A stretch of 64,000 nucleotides of DNA from Muricoccus pecuniae (GTDB lineage: Bacteria > Pseudomonadota > Alphaproteobacteria > Acetobacterales > Acetobacteraceae). Where the stretch lies: the NCBI RefSeq assembly GCF_014199205.1, contig NZ_JACIJD010000018.1, forward strand, positions 1 to 64,000. The letters run 5' to 3'. Made by a program: the position numbers and the translations under genes. Below the pieces are notes generated by a model. It was not told the DNA's origin. It saw only the letters and a program-made list of their open reading frames with translations, and made no database searches. Positions 33,664-41,795 of this stretch are shown here, in pieces (the stretch's first letter is position 1; every line of letters begins with the position of its first letter).

Positions 33664-34583
33664 CGTGTCACCCCCGCATGGGCCAGGGCGGCGCGCAGCG
33701 CGTCCATCTCCGTCGCTTCCAGCGCAGGCAGGGGCGCGCGGCAGACCGGCACGGGCAGGCGGCCGAGGATGTGGAGGCAGGCTTTCAGGCGCGGCGTGGC
33801 CAGGCCCGGCGGAGCGGTGCCGTAGATGGCCTTGGCAAGCGGCGCCAGGCGCTCGTGCAGGGCGCGGGCGGCGGGCAGGTCCTCTGCTCTCACCGCCCTG
33901 TCCAGCGCCACGACCAGTTCCGGCACGACGGCGGCGAGGCTGACGAGGCTGCCGGCGGAGCCCGCCAGGAAGCAGGCGAAGAGGTGCTCGTCGCCCGAGG
34001 CCATGACGGCGACCTCGGGCCGGATCGCCGCCACCAGGCGGCGGGTCTCGTCGTAGGCGGCGGAGTCCCAGCTGCCCTCCTTGATGCCCACCAGCTTCGG
34101 CAGGCCCAGCAGCTCCTTCAGCAGCGTGGGCGGGAAGTGCAGCCCGCCGGAGCGGACATGGCCCTGGAAGAGGAAGAGGGGCAGGTCGGTGGCGTCATGG
34201 ATGGCCTGGTGGTGGCGCAGCACCACGCGGGGATCGACGCCCAGGCCCCAGGAATAGGGGGCGAAGACCATCACGGCGTCGGCGCCCTCGGCCGCCGCCT
34301 CCTGCGCCTGGGCGGTAGCGATGGCGCTGGATTCCGCCATCACGCCGGCCACGATCGGCGCCTTGCCGGACGCCTCGCGGCAGAGGCGCACCACGCGGCG
34401 CAGCTCGTCGCGCGTCAGGAAGGCGTTCTCGCCGGCATGGCCGTTGATGAGCAGGCCGTGCATGCCGTCGCAGGCCATCACGGCGCGGACATGCGCCTTC
34501 AGCCCGGCTTCGTCGATCGCCCCGTCGGCCTGCATGGGCAGTATGATAGAGGCGTAGATGCCATGAAAAGGTTCGGCGTTCAT
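33660..34583 (-). CDS. DapA-family lyase, variant 2
   Basis: A 307-residue DapA-superfamily protein. It shares the unusual motifs of the protein at 29477: GLLINGHAGENAFL in place of G-T-T-G-E and LPLFLFQGHVRSGG in place of the Tyr motif. The Schiff-base lysine is in LVGIKEGSWD (about 165). Likely an aldolase or hydratase on a keto acid. Start ATG overlaps the MaoC stop by 4 bp. Confidence 0.85.
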   Translation of the reverse strand: MNAEPFHGIYASIILPMQADGAIDEAGLKAHVRAVMACDGMHGLLINGHAGENAFLTRDELRRVVRLCREASGKAPIVAGVMAESSAIATAQAQEAAAEGADAVMVFAPYSWGLGVDPRVVLRHHQAIHDATDLPLFLFQGHVRSGGLHFPPTLLKELLGLPKLVGIKEGSWDSAAYDETRRLVAAIRPEVAVMASGDEHLFACFLAGSAGSLVSLAAVVPELVVALDRAVRAEDLPAARALHERLAPLAKAIYGTAPPGLATPRLKACLHILGRLPVPVCRAPLPALEATEMDALRAALAHAGVTR

Positions 34584-35023
34584 GCGGCCATCGGTGCGGG
34601 CTTGGGGCGGGGATATTTCAGCGTGGCGCGGGCCTTCAGCACCTCCAGCCCCTCCTCGTTGCTGCAGCTGCCCTCCCACACGATGGTGCGGGTGTCCGGA
34701 TGGCTCTCGGCGATCCAGACCTCCACCGTCAGGGTGTCGCCATAAAAGACGGGGCCGGTGAACCAGAAGCGGTCCTCGATGGAGACGCCGATGGTGCCGG
34801 CCAACTCCGCTGTCAGCACGCTGGTGCAGAGGCCCGCCACCATGATGCCGGGCGCCAGGCGCCTGCCGAAGCGGGTGCCGGCCGCGTAGCCGTCATCCAC
34901 GTGCACCGGGCCGAAATCGCCGGTGGCCGCGATGTAGAGGGCGCCGTCCGCCTCGGTGACGGTCTTCGTCATCACCGCGCGATCGCCGACCTTCAGGCTG
35001 TCGAAGGGCTTCAGGTCGTACAT
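34580..35023 (-). CDS. MaoC-family hydratase with intact active site
   Basis: A 147-residue hot-dog hydratase. The signature AATGDFGPVHVDDGYAAGTR has the catalytic Asp and His, followed by APGIMVAGLCTSVLT. It lies 4 bp after a second, motif-less MaoC protein, suggesting a heteromeric pair. It would hydrate an enoyl-CoA made by the downstream-acting dehydrogenase of this operon. Confidence 0.87.
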   Translation of the reverse strand: MYDLKPFDSLKVGDRAVMTKTVTEADGALYIAATGDFGPVHVDDGYAAGTRFGRRLAPGIMVAGLCTSVLTAELAGTIGVSIEDRFWFTGPVFYGDTLTVEVWIAESHPDTRTIVWEGSCSNEEGLEVLKARATLKYPRPKPAPMAA

Positions 35024-35027
35024 GGCG

Positions 35028-35429
35028 TCAGGCCGCCGCGCGGAAGGGCAGAAGCTCGGCCTCGCCATCCATCACCGCGCCGAAGCCGTCCAGCGTGCCG
35101 GTGAGGCGCAGCGTCAGGGCGCCCTTCTCAGCGGCCGTCACCTCGGCGACCGCCTCCACGCTGCTCCCCACGGGCACGGGAGCCAGGAAGCGCAGGTCCA
35201 TGCGGCCGATGCGGCGGGACGGGCCGCCGATGCGGGAGAGGCAGGTGGTGGCGAGGCCTCCGAGCACCAGTTCGAAGGCGATCATCCCCGGCGCACCCTC
35301 CGCCTTGGCGCGGTTGGCGTCCACGTAGAGGGCGCCGAGATTGCCGGAAATACCGGTGAAGAGCGCCTGCTCCGCCGTGGTGAGGGTCTTGCGGAAGGCG
35401 ACCCGCGTGCCGATCGCGACCTCGTTCAC
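35028..35429 (-). CDS. MaoC-like protein lacking catalytic Asp and His
   Basis: A 133-residue hot-dog-fold protein. The place of the TGDxxPxH signature reads GISGNLGALYVDANRAKAEG, so Asp is Asn and His is Tyr. The fold otherwise looks intact (GAPGMIAFELVLGGLA, FLAPVPVGSSVEA). By analogy with heterodimeric MaoC enzymes it may be a structural or specificity partner of the active protein encoded next. It overlaps the acyl-CoA dehydrogenase by 4 bp. Confidence 0.8.
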   Translation of the reverse strand: MNEVAIGTRVAFRKTLTTAEQALFTGISGNLGALYVDANRAKAEGAPGMIAFELVLGGLATTCLSRIGGPSRRIGRMDLRFLAPVPVGSSVEAVAEVTAAEKGALTLRLTGTLDGFGAVMDGEAELLPFRAAA

Positions 35430-36589
35430 AGGGACAGCCCGTTCTTCATCACGCCGCGGGCGACGAGCATGCGATGGATCTCCGATGTTCCGTCATAGAT
35501 GCGGGTGACGCGGGCGTCGCGCGCGATGCGCTCCAGCGGCAGCTCCTTGCTGTAGCCGGCGCCGCCGAAGAGCTGGATGCCGCGATCCGCCACGCGCCCC
35601 AGCATCTCGGATGCATAGAACTTCACCATGGAGACCTTGTCGCGGGGGTCACGCCCCTGGTCGATCTCCCAGGCTGTGTTCAGCACCATCATGCGGGCGG
35701 CGAAGATCTCGGCCGCGCTGTCCGCGATCATGGCCTGCACCATCTGGAAATCGCCGATCGCCTGCCCGAACTGGCGACGCTCCGTCGCGTGGGTCCGCAT
35801 CATCTCCAGCACCCGCTGCGCCATGCCGACGCAGCGGGCGCCGATATGGCCGAGGCGGATGCCGGAGACGCTGCTCATGATGAGCCTGAAGCCGCCGCCA
35901 AGTTCTCCGAGGATCGCGTCCCTGGGGATGCGGCACTCGTTGAAGGCGAGTTCCGCGTGGCCATAGCCGCGGTGGCCCATCATCGGCTGCTTGCGGGCCA
36001 CGGTGAAGCCGGGCGCGTACTTGTCCACCAGGAACAGGGTAATACCCCCGCGGGCGCGCTTCTCCCGGTCCGTCACGGCCATGACGATGGTGTAGTCGGC
36101 GATGTCGCCGTCGCTGATGTAGTGCTTCGTGCCGTCGATCACCCACTCCTCGCCGTCCAGCCGGGCGGTGGTGCTGATCGAGGCGGCGTCCGATCCCGCG
36201 CCGGGCTCGGTGATGGCCATGGCGACAATCTTCTGGCCGGCCACGGTGGGCAGAAGGTACTTGTCGCGCTGATCGCCCTTGCAGGCCAGCAGCATGGGAT
36301 AGACCTGGCCGAAGACGCGGCGGATCAGGGCGTCGCTGGTCTTGCCCAGCTCCTCCTCGACCAGGCACATCTCCAGCACGGAGAGCCCGCCGCCGCCCAC
36401 ATCCTCCGGCATGTTCATGGCGAACAGGCCGAGTTCCCGCGCCTTGGCCTTGAGGGCACGCAGCTTCTCGGCCGGGACCTCGCCCAGCGCCTCCACCTCC
36501 GCCTCCAGCGGCTGCACTTCCTGTGCAACGAAGCGGCGCACGGTCTCGGTGAGGAGGCGCGTATCCTCGGGGATGGCGAAATCGATCAT
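35426..36589 (-). CDS. Acyl-CoA dehydrogenase, second paralogue
   Basis: A 387-residue enzyme. It has VAMAITEPGAGSDAASISTT, VIDGTKHYISDGDIADYTIV, RRQFGQAIGDFQMVQAMIAD and RGIQLFGGAGYSKELPLERI. The segment holding the catalytic base in many dehydrogenases reads RIYDGTSEIHRMLVARG here, with Asp where IYEG has Glu, as in ACAD10/11-like enzymes. It overlaps the CoA-transferase by 4 bp. Substrate likely branched or functionalised rather than a plain fatty acyl-CoA. Confidence 0.92.
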   Translation of the reverse strand: MIDFAIPEDTRLLTETVRRFVAQEVQPLEAEVEALGEVPAEKLRALKAKARELGLFAMNMPEDVGGGGLSVLEMCLVEEELGKTSDALIRRVFGQVYPMLLACKGDQRDKYLLPTVAGQKIVAMAITEPGAGSDAASISTTARLDGEEWVIDGTKHYISDGDIADYTIVMAVTDREKRARGGITLFLVDKYAPGFTVARKQPMMGHRGYGHAELAFNECRIPRDAILGELGGGFRLIMSSVSGIRLGHIGARCVGMAQRVLEMMRTHATERRQFGQAIGDFQMVQAMIADSAAEIFAARMMVLNTAWEIDQGRDPRDKVSMVKFYASEMLGRVADRGIQLFGGAGYSKELPLERIARDARVTRIYDGTSEIHRMLVARGVMKNGLSL

Positions 36590-37785
36590 GCGGAGGCTTC
36601 CGGCCAGTTCACAGCGCCACCGCGCTTCATCGTCTCCATTTCATCGGGCGTGAAGCCGAGCTCCGCGAGGATATCACGGCTCTGCGCGCCGAGGGGCTGG
36701 GGGACAAGGCGCACGCGCGGCACCTCACCGTCATAGCGGGCGGGGTGGGAGACAAGGGTGACAGGATGGCCGGTCGCGCCATCCGTGGTGATGAAGGCGC
36801 CGAGGTGTTGGAGCTGCGGGTCGGCCTGCAGGTCCCCGTAGTCCTGCATCGGCGCGTGCCAGATCTTTTGCCTCTCCAGCCCCGGCAGCCACTCGGCCGT
36901 CGGGCGCTGCTTCAGGCGCTCGGTGACGAGGCGCGCGATGTCTTCGCGCCGGGCGAAGGCGTCGCTCTCGCCCATCGCCGCCAGCTCCGGCACCTCCAGC
37001 GCCTGCCCGATGCTTCCGGGCGGGGACATGGAGAGCGCGAGGTGCCCGTCCGCCGTGGCGTAGATGCCGTAAGGCCCACCGCTGAACCAGGACGCGATGC
37101 CACCCGGCCCGCGCGGGGAGGCGGCCCGGGCGCCGTTCATCCAGGCCGTCAGCGCCTCCGTCTGCAGGTCCAGCGCGGCCTGGAAGAGATTCACCTCCAC
37201 CAGACGCCCCTTGCCCGTGCGTTCCCGCGCGAAGAGGGCTGCCAGGATGGCCATGGCGTAGATCATCGCCGCGTGCTGATCGACCACCACCGCGCCCACC
37301 GGCGTGGGCGGGCCATCGGCGCGGCCGGTGCGCGCCGCGAGGCCGGAAAGCGCCTGGAGCAGCAGGTCCTGCCCGGGACGGTCCGTGTAGGGCCCGGAGG
37401 AGCCGTAGCCATAGGCCGCCGCGTAGATCAGGCGCGGGTTCGTCTCGCGCAGGGTCTCGTAGTCGAGGCCGAGCTTCCCCATCGTGCCCGGGCGGAAGTT
37501 CTCCATCACCACGTCGGCCTCGCGCAGCAGCCGCGCGACGACCTCGCGCCCGGCGGTGCTCTTCAAGTCCACGGAGAGGCTACGCTTGTTGCGACCGGTA
37601 GAGAGGAAATTGACGCTCTGCCCGCCCACGAAATGGTTCGCCACCGCCCAGTTGCGGTGGAACGCTCCCTCGGGCGGCTCTAGCGCGATCACGTCGGCGC
37701 CCAGATCCGCCAGGATCTGCGCACCCAGCGGCCCCGCCAGGAAGTGGTTGAAGCTGACGACCTTGATGCCGGCGAGAAGATCCAT
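36586..37785 (-). CDS. CaiB/BaiF (family III) CoA-transferase
   Basis: A 399-residue family III CoA-transferase. It begins LLAGIKVVSFNHFLAGPLGA with the usual GADVIALEPPEG; further blocks are NKRSLSVDLKSTAGREVVAR, DVVMENFRPGTMGKLGLDY and GLAARTG. The catalytic aspartate is expected in VGAVVVDQHAAMIYAM (about residue 170). It transfers CoA to a carboxylate, starting the CoA-dependent branch of this operon. ATG at 37785 is the family start; the upstream extension is a shadow. Confidence 0.92.
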   Translation of the reverse strand: MDLLAGIKVVSFNHFLAGPLGAQILADLGADVIALEPPEGAFHRNWAVANHFVGGQSVNFLSTGRNKRSLSVDLKSTAGREVVARLLREADVVMENFRPGTMGKLGLDYETLRETNPRLIYAAAYGYGSSGPYTDRPGQDLLLQALSGLAARTGRADGPPTPVGAVVVDQHAAMIYAMAILAALFARERTGKGRLVEVNLFQAALDLQTEALTAWMNGARAASPRGPGGIASWFSGGPYGIYATADGHLALSMSPPGSIGQALEVPELAAMGESDAFARREDIARLVTERLKQRPTAEWLPGLERQKIWHAPMQDYGDLQADPQLQHLGAFITTDGATGHPVTLVSHPARYDGEVPRVRLVPQPLGAQSRDILAELGFTPDEMETMKRGGAVNWPEASA

Positions 37786-37938
37786 CCGACGCCCAAACCC
37801 CTGAGAAGACCCGACTGGCGAGACAGGGCGCAGGATGGCCGGGAGAGGCACGGTGCCCAAGGGGCGGGTCAATTCGAAAACGGGGCCGGGCTATAGGGCG
37901 GGCCAATGCTCCCAGCGCGCCCCCCGGGAGCGCCGGGC

Positions 37939-38715
37939 TCAGGCCACCAGGGCCTTCAATCGCTCGGCCAAGGCCGTGCCGCCGTCCACCAGCAGGTTGA
38001 TGTCGTTCGTCGCGACGACCAGGCTGGCGCCGAGGCCGAAGCCCAGCGTGCCCAGAAGCGGCTCCGGCACGCCGATCACCGCGAAGCGCAGCCCATGCGC
38101 CCGCGCCGCGGCTGCCACGCGGGCGAAGGCGGCCTGCACCTCCGGGTGGTCCAGCCTCCCGGGCAGGCCGAGATCGGCGGCCAAGTCGTTGGCGCCCACC
38201 ATCAGCGCGTCCAGCCCGGGCGTGGCGGCGATTGCCTCCGCCGCCTCCAGCCCCGCACAGCTCTCGATCATCGGGATAATCACGGTGGCGGCCTCAGCCT
38301 CCGCCATGAAGCGTGGCGCGGGGGGCATGCGGTAGCCGAACTGCGGCAGCGGCGCAGGCAGGGAACGGCGGCCGACGGGTGCGAAGCGGCAGAGATCCAC
38401 GATGCGTGCCGCCTCCTCAGGCGTGTCCACATGCGGCACCACCACGCCCTCCGCGCCCACATCCAGCGCGCGGGCCAGGTCCGGGTGGTGCGGGCCGCCC
38501 ACGCGGATCAGGGCAGGAAAGCCGGCGGTGCGCGCGGCAACAGCCAGGTTGCCCGCCTCCCCGATGGTGATGGGCGTGTGCTCCAGATCTATCAGCAGCA
38601 GGTCGAAGCCGGCGCTGCGCGCAACCAGCACCACCTCGGGGGTACGCAGCACACAGGCGGCCAGCGCGAACAGCCTCTCGCCCCTGGCCAGGCGGGCGCG
38701 GAACAACTCGGTCAT
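37939..38715 (-). CDS. HpcH/HpaI-family class II aldolase
   Basis: A 258-residue metal-dependent aldolase. Motifs: DLLLIDLEHTPITIGEAGNL, RVGGPHHPDLARALDVGAEG, GVVVPHVDTPEEA, the metal-binding Glu in IIPMIESCAGLE and Asp in LDALMVGANDLAADLGLPG. It cleaves 4-hydroxy-2-oxo acids to pyruvate and an aldehyde. GGAGAATCACG precedes the ATG. It lies 153 bp upstream of the CoA-transferase on the same strand, so it may head or be separate from that operon. Confidence 0.9.
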   Translation of the reverse strand: MTELFRARLARGERLFALAACVLRTPEVVLVARSAGFDLLLIDLEHTPITIGEAGNLAVAARTAGFPALIRVGGPHHPDLARALDVGAEGVVVPHVDTPEEAARIVDLCRFAPVGRRSLPAPLPQFGYRMPPAPRFMAEAEAATVIIPMIESCAGLEAAEAIAATPGLDALMVGANDLAADLGLPGRLDHPEVQAAFARVAAAARAHGLRFAVIGVPEPLLGTLGFGLGASLVVATNDINLLVDGGTALAERLKALVA

Positions 38716-38864
38716 CGTGATTCTCCGGATGGACGGGCGCGATGGCACGCACGCCGCGGGCCATTGGGTAAGAGCAGGACGATCGAGGTGCCGCCAGCGT
38801 GGTGCGGACCGATAGTCGGACCATGGGGGAGAACCGAATGTCCGACAGCGATACCGCTCTCTGA

Positions 38865-39690
38865 TTGACCTCCACACTCGCACACGCCGTTCGCGAGAGG
38901 CGCATCTGCTGGCGCGGACTCCTCCACCCGTTCGCGCGCATGGGGCGACCCGCTTCTTGCCCGGACGCCGCGATCATGCGCGACCTGGACCGGGCACGCG
39001 AGCAGGTGCGGCGCCTCGACAAGCCTGCGGCGCTTATGGGCTCGCTGTGGCGGTCTGCCCATCATGGCAAAGAAAACGCAGCGCGTCGCTGGGCTGCCGA
39101 CGCGCTGGGGCTCGCCGTCGCTGCATGACAGCATCGCCGCGCGGGATGTTGCAGCGTTGGTATGGCTGCACGAGGCAGACGCCGTGGCGATTGGCCAGAC
39201 AAAGCCGCCCGCCGAATTCACAGACTGGCAAGCCGACAGTGCGCTGCATGGCCGCACGGTGAAGCCCTGGGATGCAGATCGCAGTTGCGGCGACTCTTCC
39301 GGCGGTTCGGCTGTCGCTGCGAGGTTGACGGAGTTGGAGGTGGGCCGCGGCATGTCCAGCTCCATCTCCCATTCGCCGATGCATGTGGCGTCTTCGGGCA
39401 TGAACCGGGCTGGGGCGTCTGCTCGCTGCTAACCTTTGGCGCCCCGCCCTACCGCACGGCATGCGTGGAACCTTCAGCCACCGCGTGACCGTGGACCGGG
39501 CAGACATAGACTACGCCAGGCTGCGCTTCTGGCCCGGCCTGGTGAAGGTGCCGCTCCTGCCCGCCAACACTTTGCCGCGGGGTAACATGAGGACGGGCTG
39601 TCCACCGGCAGCTAGATCGTTGGGCCCTTTCTGGGCAAAGCTTTCACAGCTATCTCGAGGTGCCCCTCATGGGCGGCAGAGCCCGGCCGT
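38865..39690 (+). pseudogene. Amidase-signature-family gene, decayed
   Basis: Similarity to amidases runs through several frames. Frame A gives RDLDRAREQVRRLDKPAALM; after a frameshift near 39055 comes AKKTQRVAGLPTRWG, then IGQTKPPAEFTDWQADSALH and DRSCGDSSGGSAVAARLTEL (the Gly/Ser-rich amidase signature). A further shift gives ADACGVFGHEPGWGVCS. Near 39595 LSTGS is followed by a stop and IVGPFLGKAF, the amidase C-terminal block. About half of a normal 450-residue amidase is deleted between these. No function is expected. Confidence 0.85.
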
Positions 39691-39739
39691 CACACTGCCA
39701 CGCGGTGAGCAACAGAGTGCTTGACCTCTGAACCCACCA

Positions 39740-39758
39740 CAGGAGAACAATACTCCTG
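39740..39758. terminator. Small hairpin after the monooxygenase gene
   Basis: CAGGAG-AACAATA-CTCCTG forms a 6-bp stem with a 7-nt loop, 10 bp beyond the stop of the leftward monooxygenase gene. No T-tract; weak candidate. Confidence 0.3.
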
Positions 39759-39768
39759 CAGGTTTCGC

Positions 39769-41061
39769 TCAACCGCGTTGCGGCCGCGGCAATCCCAGGT
39801 TCTCACGCAGCGTCGTTCCCGCATACTCCTGCCGAAACAGCCCGCGCTTCTGCAATAGCGGCACGACAAGATCGACAAAATCGTCGAAGCCCTCGTGGAA
39901 CCAAGGTGGCATCACATTAAATCCGTCCGCCGCGCCGTTCGTGAACCACTGCTCCAGGGTGTCGGCCACCCGCTCCGCCGAGCCGCAGAGCACCCAGTGC
40001 CCCCGCGCCGCGGCCGTCAGATTGTAGATGTCGCGCAGCGTCATCCCTTCCCGCTTCGCCTTGTTCAGCATGACGCTGGCGAAGCTGTGATAGGTGTCGG
40101 GCAGCGGGATATCCGGGATCGGCCCGTCCAGGTCGTAGCCGCTCATATCGACACCGAAGCGGTCGCTCAGTAGCTGGCGTGCGTTGTCGCCGTCCACGAA
40201 GCCCTGCAGCACCGCAAGCTTCTCATAGGCTTCCCTGTCCGTGCGCCCGACCACTGGCATCACACCAGGCAGAACCGTGACATCCTCCGGCCGACGCCCC
40301 AGCGCCGGGAGGCGCGCCTTGAGAGAGGAGTACTGGGCGCGGGCTTCGTCGAAATCCTGCACCACGGAGAAGACAACATCGGCGGTCGCCGCCGCCAGGG
40401 CATGCCCCGGCTCGGACCCGCCGGCCTGCAGTACCACCGGCTGGCCCTGTGGCGAACGGCCGATGTTGACCGGCCCTTTTACCTTGAAATGGGGCCCTTC
40501 ATGGTCCAGCGCGCGGACCCTGGCCGGGTCGATGTACAGGCCGGTCGCGCGGTCCGCCACCACGGCATCATCCGCCCAGCAGTCCCACAGCCCCTTCACC
40601 ACCTGCAGGAACTCCCGCGCGATGGCATAGCGCTCGGCATGGTTGGGGTGCAGCTTGCCGAAATTCGGCGCCGCCGCGGGGCTGGCGCCGGTCACCGCGT
40701 TCCAGGCCGCGCGCCCGCCGCTGATATGATCCAGCGAGGCAAAGGCCCGCGCGACCGTGAAAGGATCGCTGTAGGTGGTGGCCACCGTCGCGCCCAGGCC
40801 GATATGGGTCGTGCTCGCGGCCAGCGCCGAGAGCATGGTCAGCGGCTCTAGCCGCAGCGTGTAGGAGGGATGGGCTGCCGGGTCGGCATAGAGATTGTCG
40901 CCCATGAAGATCATGTCGAAGCGACCGCGCTCGGCCGTTTCCGCGATCCTTCGCAGCGCCGCCATGTCCTGGAAGCTGTCCACCGCCCCGGGGTAGCGCC
41001 AGCCCGCCACATGGCTGCCCGTTCCCAGCAGGAACAGGCCCAGGTGCATTTGTCGTGTCAT
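39769..41061 (-). CDS. LLM-class flavin-dependent monooxygenase (NtaA/SnaA/DszA type)
   Basis: A 430-residue FMNH2-dependent monooxygenase with the bacterial-luciferase TIM-barrel fold. Family blocks: GLFLLGTGSHVAGWRYPGAV, RFDMIFMGDNLYADP, LSALAASTTHIGLGATVATT, SGGRAAWNAVTGASPAAAPN, GSEPGHALAAATADVVFS and the C-terminal GAADGFNVMPPWFHEGFDDF. Such enzymes oxidise or cleave N-containing or sulfur compounds (nitrilotriacetate, alkanesulfonates, dibenzothiophene sulfone) with a separate flavin reductase, which is not encoded nearby. It overlaps the permease gene by 4 bp, linking uptake with oxidation. Confidence 0.9.
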   Translation of the reverse strand: MTRQMHLGLFLLGTGSHVAGWRYPGAVDSFQDMAALRRIAETAERGRFDMIFMGDNLYADPAAHPSYTLRLEPLTMLSALAASTTHIGLGATVATTYSDPFTVARAFASLDHISGGRAAWNAVTGASPAAAPNFGKLHPNHAERYAIAREFLQVVKGLWDCWADDAVVADRATGLYIDPARVRALDHEGPHFKVKGPVNIGRSPQGQPVVLQAGGSEPGHALAAATADVVFSVVQDFDEARAQYSSLKARLPALGRRPEDVTVLPGVMPVVGRTDREAYEKLAVLQGFVDGDNARQLLSDRFGVDMSGYDLDGPIPDIPLPDTYHSFASVMLNKAKREGMTLRDIYNLTAAARGHWVLCGSAERVADTLEQWFTNGAADGFNVMPPWFHEGFDDFVDLVVPLLQKRGLFRQEYAGTTLRENLGLPRPQRG

Positions 41062-41795
41062 CGCCAGAAGATCACCCTGCGCTCTATCCAGCCGATCAGC
41101 CCGAAGAATGCGAGGCTGATGGCCGAAGCCACGAAGATGGCAGACCAGACCTGCACGAAGTCGATCTGAACCACGGCTTGGTAAATGATCCAGCCCAGGC
41201 CGCTGTTCGCGCCCAGCATCTCCGTCACGATCGCGACGATCAGGCTTCGCACGGTCGCCACCCGCATCCCCGCCGCGATGAGCGGCAGGGCGGCGGGAAG
41301 CCGCAATCGCCAGAGAACCGCCGCCTGCCCTGCCCCGAAGCTTCGCAGCAGGTCCACCGAGCGGCGGTCCACCCGGTCGAAGCCGGCGAGCGCGCTGAGG
41401 AAGACGGTGAAGCCCACCGCCAGCGTCACCATGACGATCTTGGATGAGACGCCGATGCCGAACCACAGCAGCACCAGCGGCGAATAGGCGGCGACCGGCA
41501 CGGAGTTCACGGCCATTACCACGGGCAGGAGCGCCGTGCGGGACCAGGGAAGCACGGTGATGAGCACCGCCAGTCCTATTCCGATGGTGGTGCCGAGGCC
41601 GTAGCCGACGACCGCTTCCAACAGGGTAGTCGCGCCGCCGGAGATCAGGCTGGCGCGCTGGATCCAGATGCTGCCCAGGATCTCACTCACGGCCGGCAAG
41701 GTATAGGAGGGCAGCGCGAAGCCCCGGGCCATGCCTTCCCACAGCAGGATGAGCAGAACGCCGCCGAGCACGCCGCGCATGGCTGCGCGGCTCAC
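41058..41795 (-). CDS. ABC importer permease (SsuC/TauC/ThiX-like), second subunit
   Basis: A 245-residue permease with about six membrane helices. The EAA loop is VDLLRSFGAGQAAVLWRLRL (about residues 155-175) with PAALPLIAAGMRVATVRSLI after it. The GTG at 41795 overlaps the other permease stop (GTGA); the ATG at 41780 is an alternative. Two different permease genes in one operon suggest a heterodimeric channel. Confidence 0.87.
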   Translation of the reverse strand: MSRAAMRGVLGGVLLILLWEGMARGFALPSYTLPAVSEILGSIWIQRASLISGGATTLLEAVVGYGLGTTIGIGLAVLITVLPWSRTALLPVVMAVNSVPVAAYSPLVLLWFGIGVSSKIVMVTLAVGFTVFLSALAGFDRVDRRSVDLLRSFGAGQAAVLWRLRLPAALPLIAAGMRVATVRSLIVAIVTEMLGANSGLGWIIYQAVVQIDFVQVWSAIFVASAISLAFFGLIGWIERRVIFWR

